From an uncultured Streptococcus sp. (GTDB lineage Bacteria > Bacillota > Bacilli > Lactobacillales > Streptococcaceae): a stretch of DNA of 27,144 bases. A program made the position numbers and the translations under genes. The stretch's first letter is position 1. Every line of letters begins with the position of its first letter. The stretch covers positions 1 to 27,144 of the forward strand of contig NZ_CAJPNR010000026.1 in the NCBI RefSeq assembly GCF_905372115.1. The letters are read 5' to 3'. The notes under the pieces were generated by a model, which saw only the letters and a list, made by a program, of their open reading frames with translations, was not told the origin of the DNA and searched no databases. Below are positions 23,661 to 27,144 of this stretch, in pieces.

Positions 23661-24293
23661 TCAAAACGTCAAGGGGACTTCTACTTGGCGCAGTCCTTGA
23701 TCCATCATCTCCAATTTGCCCTTAAAAAACTCAGTCAGTTTATCTTTAAGCAGTTCTCTTTCACCTTTGTCAACGAAAAGAAGAGTGGAGACAGTATCTG
23801 TAAATTCAGTATCGTATTCAGCAAGATTTTCCGCCTTAAGAAAATTCGCAAAATCCTGATATTGGCTGTAAGACAGTTTTAGGCGCAGGCCGGCTTGTTC
23901 TTTTATCTCAACCAGTCCAATCTCCTTAATAGCCAGAGCAACACTGCCGGCATAAGCTCGAATCAGACCGCCGGCTCCTAGCTTAATACCGCCAAAATAG
24001 CGAGTAACGACCACGCAAAGATTGGTCAATTCATGCTTTTCTAGGACTCCCAGCATGGGAACTCCAGCTGTTCCGCTGGGTTCTCCGTCATCACTGGTCC
24101 GCTTAATATCGCTCTTTTCTCCAATGATAAAAGCAGAGCAGTTATGGGTAGCCTTGTAATGCTCTTTTTTTATAGCACCGATAAAAGCGCGAGCCTCTTC
24201 CTCGGAGTAAACTCGTTTTACATGGCAGATAAAGCGGGATTTTTTAATTTCCTCTTGAACCATGCCATCTTCCTTAATTGTCTTAAATTCCAT
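23661..24293 (-). CDS. YigZ/IMPACT family protein
   Basis: A 210-aa protein of the UPF0029/YigZ (YvyE) family related to eukaryotic IMPACT; the bacterial function is not settled. The N-terminal domain (about 1-125) carries the signature SDDGEPSGTAG (67-77) and VVVTRYFGGIKLGAGGL (about 93-110). The C-terminal domain (about 135-205) has the ferredoxin-like pattern of the family. The conserved opening EFKTIKEDG...IKKSRF supports the ATG at 24293. No ribosome site precedes it, however, and the likely promoter puts transcription start at or next to the ATG. An internal ATG at 24263 has a good AAGGA. It is divergent from comFA, 55 bp apart. Confidence 0.92.
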   Translation of the reverse strand: MEFKTIKEDGMVQEEIKKSRFICHVKRVYSEEEARAFIGAIKKEHYKATHNCSAFIIGEKSDIKRTSDDGEPSGTAGVPMLGVLEKHELTNLCVVVTRYFGGIKLGAGGLIRAYAGSVALAIKEIGLVEIKEQAGLRLKLSYSQYQDFANFLKAENLAEYDTEFTDTVSTLLFVDKGERELLKDKLTEFFKGKLEMMDQGLRQVEVPLTF

Positions 24294-24299
24294 AACTAT

Positions 24300-24328
24300 A
24301 TTTTACAAAAAAAGATGGATTTTGCCAA
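24300..24328 (-). promoter_or_regulatory. Sigma-A promoter for yigZ
   Basis: On the minus strand TTGGCA (24323-24328), a 17-bp spacer and TAAAAT (24300-24305). Only 6 nt separate the -10 from the yigZ ATG, predicting a leaderless or nearly leaderless transcript. Confidence 0.6.
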
Positions 24329-24333
24329 AAAAT

Positions 24334-24341
24334 TACGAATA
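24334..24341 (+). promoter_or_regulatory. Competence sigma-X (ComX) box of comFA-comFC
   Basis: TACGAATA, an exact match to the streptococcal com-box recognised by the alternative sigma factor ComX. It acts as a -10 element, so transcription would begin a few bases downstream, close to the comFA ATG at 24349. It marks comFA-comFC as late competence genes. Confidence 0.9.
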
Positions 24342-24348
24342 TATAAGT

Positions 24349-25647
24349 ATGTTAGAGTTACAAGATTGTTTAGGACGGATATTTACAGAAAATCAGTTAG
24401 AGCCTAGCTTGCGAGCAAAAGCAAAAGAAATTCCCAGTATCCAAGAAGAAAAAGGCAAGCTCTTCTGTGGACGCTGCAACAGCTTGATTGAACGAGAAAA
24501 TCAACTGCCGGTTGGAGCTTATTATTGTAGAGAATGCTTAATCTTGGGTCGGGTACGGAGTGACCAAAAACTCTACTATTTTCCTCAAGAGGATTTTCCT
24601 AAAAATCAGGTGCTTAAATGGCAGGGGCAACTGACAGAGTTTCAGGGGAAGGTCTCCAAAGGCTTACTTGATGCGCTAGAGAAAAGGCAGAATACGTTAG
24701 TGCATGCTGTTACTGGCGCTGGAAAAACAGAAATGATTTACCAAGTGCTTGCAAGAGTTATTGATAGAGGTGGTTCTGTTTGCTTGGCCAGTCCGCGGAT
24801 TGATGTTTGTTTAGAGCTTTATCGGCGCCTAAAAGAAGACTTTTCTTGTGAAATAGCCCTTCTGCATGGGGAGTCAGAAGCTTATTTTCGCAGTCCCTTG
24901 GTAATTGCTACCACTCACCAGCTATTAAAATTTTATCAAGCTTTTGATTTGCTGATTGTGGATGAGGTAGACGCCTTTCCTTATGTGGATAATCCCATGC
25001 TGTATCACGCTGTAGAACGTTCTGTAAAGGAGGATGCTACAACTATTTTTCTGACAGCCACTTCCACAGATGAACTGGATAAAAGAGTTCAAAAAGGTGA
25101 GCTGAAACGCCTGAGTCTTCCCAGAAGATTTCATGGTAATCCCTTGACCATCCCTCAGAAAGTTTGGTTATCTGATTTTCAAAAACATCTTCAGAAGAAG
25201 AAAATAGCACCTAAGCTTTTAAAATATATACAAAAACAGAGGGAGACGCAATTTCCTCTCTTGATATTTGCTGCCGAAATTCAAAGAGGAGAGGATTTTG
25301 CTCAGGCTTTGCAGATTGCTCTGCCAGTTGAAAAACTGGCTTTTGTAGCCTCCACCACAGAAAATCGTCTGGAAATTGTCGAACAGTTTCGTCGCAAAGA
25401 GATCACTATTTTGGTGACAACGACTATTTTAGAGCGTGGGGTAACCTTTCCTGGCGTAGATGTTTTTGTCTTGGAAGCCAATCATCGCTTGTTCAGCAGT
25501 AGTGCTCTGGTTCAGATTTCAGGCCGAGTTGGCCGCAGTATGGATAGACCTACTGGACAGTTGCTATTTTTTCATGATGGGACTACCCTTGCTATGGAAA
25601 AGGCAATTCGAGAAATGAGAGATATGAATAAGGAGGCGGGATTGTGA
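24349..25647 (+). CDS. comFA: Competence DNA-translocation helicase ComFA
   Basis: Cytoplasmic DEAD-box-like ATPase that helps pull single-stranded DNA through the ComEC channel during transformation. The 432-aa product has a four-cysteine zinc module (Cys40, Cys43, Cys60, Cys63), Walker A AVTGAGKT (120-127), DEVD (205-208), TATST and the C-terminal motifs TTILERGVTFP and QISGRVGRSMDRPTG. I chose the ATG at 24349 rather than the longer frame from 24262 because the sigma-X box lies between them and because LGRIFTEN at the new N-terminus resembles pneumococcal ComFA as I recall it. No ribosome site precedes this ATG. The stop overlaps the comFC start (GTGA). Confidence 0.95.
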   Translation: MLELQDCLGRIFTENQLEPSLRAKAKEIPSIQEEKGKLFCGRCNSLIERENQLPVGAYYCRECLILGRVRSDQKLYYFPQEDFPKNQVLKWQGQLTEFQGKVSKGLLDALEKRQNTLVHAVTGAGKTEMIYQVLARVIDRGGSVCLASPRIDVCLELYRRLKEDFSCEIALLHGESEAYFRSPLVIATTHQLLKFYQAFDLLIVDEVDAFPYVDNPMLYHAVERSVKEDATTIFLTATSTDELDKRVQKGELKRLSLPRRFHGNPLTIPQKVWLSDFQKHLQKKKIAPKLLKYIQKQRETQFPLLIFAAEIQRGEDFAQALQIALPVEKLAFVASTTENRLEIVEQFRRKEITILVTTTILERGVTFPGVDVFVLEANHRLFSSSALVQISGRVGRSMDRPTGQLLFFHDGTTLAMEKAIREMRDMNKEAGL

Positions 25648-26309
25648 CAGAGTGTCTTTTATGTAAAGGGCAAATTGAGGAGAAAGGTAGTTTTTTGCAG
25701 CTTTTTCTATTAAAAGGAGAAGGACCAAGCTGCTGCTCCACTTGTTATCAAAATTTTGAAGGCATATCTGAAGAGCATTGCCCTCGCTGTTTTCGCAACG
25801 GGAAATCAGATTTATGTACAGATTGCCAAAAATGGGAGGAAGAGGGTAATCAAGTCCAGCATCAGTCACTATTTACCTATAATGATGCAATGAAGGATTA
25901 TTTCAGTCAATACAAGTTTCAGGGAGACTATGCGTTACGCTTTGTATTTGCAAAAGCAACTAGAAAAGCAGTCAGAGTGTTTAGAGAGCATACCATTGTT
26001 CCGATTCCAGTCAGTGTCGAAAAATTCCAAGCAAGAGGATTTAATCAAGTGCAGGGGATTTTAGATGCTGCAAACCTGTCATATAGAAATATCTTAGAGA
26101 AAAAAGACACCATAGCACAGTCGAGCAAGACACGTGAGGAGCGTCTGCTGACGCAGCAAGCTTTTGAAATTAGGAAAGGAATTGATTTGCCAGATAAAAT
26201 TTTGCTGGTTGATGATATTTATACGACTGGAAAAACCTTGCAATTGGCTAAGCAAATCTTATTGGAAGCCGGTGTGAAAGAAGTATTGTCATTTTCAATC
26301 GCAAGATAA
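25644..26309 (+). CDS. comFC: Competence protein ComFC (phosphoribosyltransferase-like)
   Basis: Late competence protein that binds ComFA and is needed for efficient DNA uptake. The 221-aa protein has an N-terminal cysteine-rich zinc region (Cys4, Cys7, Cys31, Cys34, Cys46, Cys49, Cys58, Cys61) and a phosphoribosyltransferase-like domain with VPIPVS, the GFNQ motif and the PRPP-loop ILLVDDIYTTGKT (186-198). The start is GTG, inside the comFA stop, with AAGGAGG 8 nt upstream. No obvious terminator follows, and the hpf promoter starts just past the stop, so competence transcripts may run into hpf. Confidence 0.94.
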   Translation: MTECLLCKGQIEEKGSFLQLFLLKGEGPSCCSTCYQNFEGISEEHCPRCFRNGKSDLCTDCQKWEEEGNQVQHQSLFTYNDAMKDYFSQYKFQGDYALRFVFAKATRKAVRVFREHTIVPIPVSVEKFQARGFNQVQGILDAANLSYRNILEKKDTIAQSSKTREERLLTQQAFEIRKGIDLPDKILLVDDIYTTGKTLQLAKQILLEAGVKEVLSFSIAR

Positions 26310-26317
26310 GAAAAAAT

Positions 26318-26346
26318 TTGCAAAAAAAGAATGAAAGCGTTATAAT
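26318..26346 (+). promoter_or_regulatory. hpf: Sigma-A promoter for hpf
   Basis: TTGCAA (26318-26323), a 17-bp spacer and a perfect TATAAT (26341-26346). The -10 is overlapped by a candidate CcpA site. Confidence 0.78.
26331..26346 (+). promoter_or_regulatory. Candidate catabolite-responsive element (cre)
   Basis: ATGAAAGCGTTATAAT matches the cre consensus WTGNAANCGNWWNCAW at all defined positions but one. It covers the spacer end and the -10 of the hpf promoter, so CcpA binding there would repress. This is inferred from sequence only. Confidence 0.6.
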
Positions 26347-26390
26347 GATATTATAAATAAAACATTTATGTTTAGAAAGAAGGTACTTAT

Positions 26391-26933
26391 ATGCTTAAAT
26401 ATAGTATCCGTGGTGAAAACCTAGAAGTAACAGATGCTCTCCGTGACTACGTAGTTTCTAAACTTGAGAAGATTGAGAAGTATTTCCAAGCAGAGCAAGA
26501 ACTTGATGCGCGTGTGAACCTCAAGGTTTACCGTGAAAAGACTGCGAAAGTGGAAGTGACAATTCCGCTAGGCTCCATCACTCTTCGTGCAGAAGATATC
26601 TCTCAGGACATGTATGGATCAATTGATTTGGTCACAGATAAGATTGAACGCCAAATCCGCAAAAATAAGACCAAGATTGAAAGAAAGAATCGCAATAAAA
26701 TTGCTACAAGTCAGCTTTTCACAGATTCCTTTGCTGAAGAAGCAGAAGAAGTTCCGTCAAAAGTTGTCCGTTCAAAACACATAGATTTGAAGCCGATGGA
26801 CTTGGAAGAAGCAATTCTGCAGATGGATTTATTGGGGCATGATTTCTTTATCTATTCCGATGCAGAGGACAGCAGCACAAATGTTATATATCGTCGTGAG
26901 GATGGAGATATTGGACTGTTAGAAGTCAAATAA
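26391..26933 (+). CDS. hpf: Long-form ribosome hibernation promoting factor
   Basis: Binds 30S subunits in slow growth and pairs ribosomes into inactive 100S dimers. The 180-aa length identifies the long form. The N-terminal S30AE domain (about 1-100) starts MLKYSIRGENLEVTDALRDYV and ends in a basic stretch. A linker leads to the C-terminal dimerisation domain (about 123-178) with KPMDLEEAILQMDLLGHDFF and NVIYRREDGDIGLLE. GAAGG lies 8 nt before the ATG. It is transcribed from its own promoter with an overlapping cre-like site, and a terminator separates it from the rRNA-type promoter downstream. Confidence 0.96.
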   Translation: MLKYSIRGENLEVTDALRDYVVSKLEKIEKYFQAEQELDARVNLKVYREKTAKVEVTIPLGSITLRAEDISQDMYGSIDLVTDKIERQIRKNKTKIERKNRNKIATSQLFTDSFAEEAEEVPSKVVRSKHIDLKPMDLEEAILQMDLLGHDFFIYSDAEDSSTNVIYRREDGDIGLLEVK

Positions 26934-26940
26934 ATGAGAA

Positions 26941-26980
26941 AAGAGGGTTGAGAGCAAGTTTCTCAACCTTTTTAATTTTA
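26941..26980 (+). terminator. Rho-independent terminator of hpf
   Basis: GGTTGAGA (26947-26954) pairs with TCTCAACC (26962-26969). Further A-U and G-U pairs extend the stem outward, and TTTTTAATTTT follows. Confidence 0.88.
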
Positions 26981-27049
26981 TAGAAAGTTATACTGTCAGA
27001 TGACATAGAACAAGCACCCTAGGCACAAAGAAATTAACTTTACACTTAG

Positions 27050-27097
27050 AGTTTAAAAATAAACTTCAAAAAAATGTAAAAAATATTAGAAAAGGTA
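27050..27097 (+). promoter_or_regulatory. A-tract UP-element-like region
   Basis: An AT-rich stretch with several A-tracts lies directly upstream of the -35 of the final promoter. This is the position and composition of UP elements that bind the RNA polymerase alpha subunit at rRNA promoters. Between the hpf terminator and this point (26981-27049) I see nothing distinct. Confidence 0.45.
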
Positions 27098-27127
27098 TTG
27101 ACAGGAGGTGTGGTTGGGTGATATACT
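27098..27127 (+). promoter_or_regulatory. Strong promoter, probably of an rRNA operon
   Basis: Consensus TTGACA (27098-27103), an 18-bp spacer and TATACT (27122-27127) preceded by extended TG (27119-27120). The strength, the A-tract upstream region and the GTTGTCGCGA start region fit a streptococcal rRNA promoter, and hpf commonly precedes an rRNA operon in these genomes. The 16S gene itself lies beyond the window. Confidence 0.72.
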
Positions 27128-27144
27128 AATATAGTTGTCGCGAA

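Noticed and set aside
24262..24348. N-terminal extension of comFA
   Set aside because: It precedes the sigma-X box, so it would not be transcribed from that promoter, and the added residues do not resemble ComFA.
27128..27144. Start of 16S rRNA within the window
   Set aside because: Only about 17 bases follow the promoter -10; mature 16S cannot begin here, so no rRNA gene is annotated.
1..27144. CRISPR array, tRNA genes, prophage or toxin-antitoxin system
   Set aside because: Looked for spaced direct repeats, cloverleaf-type sequences, phage-like genes and small overlapping gene pairs; none seen.

Overview
The window reads as core chromosome of a Streptococcus, most likely of the sanguinis/gordonii or mitis groups. 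The evidence is the gene content and order (PBP1a-RecU divergent from YpsA-GpsB-RNase P RNA-methyltransferase-MapZ; Fmt-RsmB-Stp-StkP-LiaFSR; ComFA-ComFC-Hpf leading into an rRNA-type promoter), the low-GC coding sequence, the many extended -10 (TGnTATAAT) promoters, and an exact competence sigma-X box ahead of comFA. The species call is inference. Every gene is intact. There is no prophage, CRISPR array, tRNA or complete insertion sequence. A hairpin at the extreme left edge may be an IS end.

Layout. 1-2828 (minus): terminator, pbp1a, recU. 2821-7155 (plus): a divergent promoter, ypsA-like gene, gpsB, RNase P RNA (rnpB) with its terminator, a spacer of about 230 nt with unexplained predicted structure and a long palindrome, a THUMP-domain RNA methyltransferase, and mapZ. 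7258-7740 (minus): luxS, sharing a two-way terminator with mapZ. 8029-9754 (plus): rny with promoter and terminator. 9853-18313 (plus): gmk-rpoZ-priA, then fmt-rsmB-stp-stkP. 18372-20727: liaF-liaS-liaR. 20728-22562: a HAD phosphatase/cyclophilin fusion and an S1-domain RNA-binding protein. 22631-24293 (minus): cysK and a YigZ-family gene. 24334-26309 (plus): comFA-comFC. 26318-27144: hpf, its terminator, and a strong rRNA-type promoter whose transcript leaves the window.

How the genes fit together. Much of the window serves septal wall growth and its signalling: the bifunctional synthase PBP1a, the division regulator GpsB, the division-site marker MapZ, the Ser/Thr kinase StkP with its phosphatase Stp, and the LiaFSR envelope-stress system. 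A second theme is RNA and translation: RNase P RNA, rRNA methyltransferases (THUMP protein, RsmB), Fmt, RNase Y, the S1 protein, Hpf, and the promoter of an inferred rRNA operon. A third is DNA processing (RecU, PriA, ComFA, ComFC).

I see no convincing undescribed multi-gene system. The points most worth a second look are at regulatory scale: the divergent yigZ/comFA region where both start codons fall at the predicted transcription starts, a near-consensus CcpA (cre) site over the hpf -10, the structured spacer between rnpB and the methyltransferase, a StkP with three PASTA repeats, and Ser-rich extracellular segments shared by PBP1a, MapZ and StkP.
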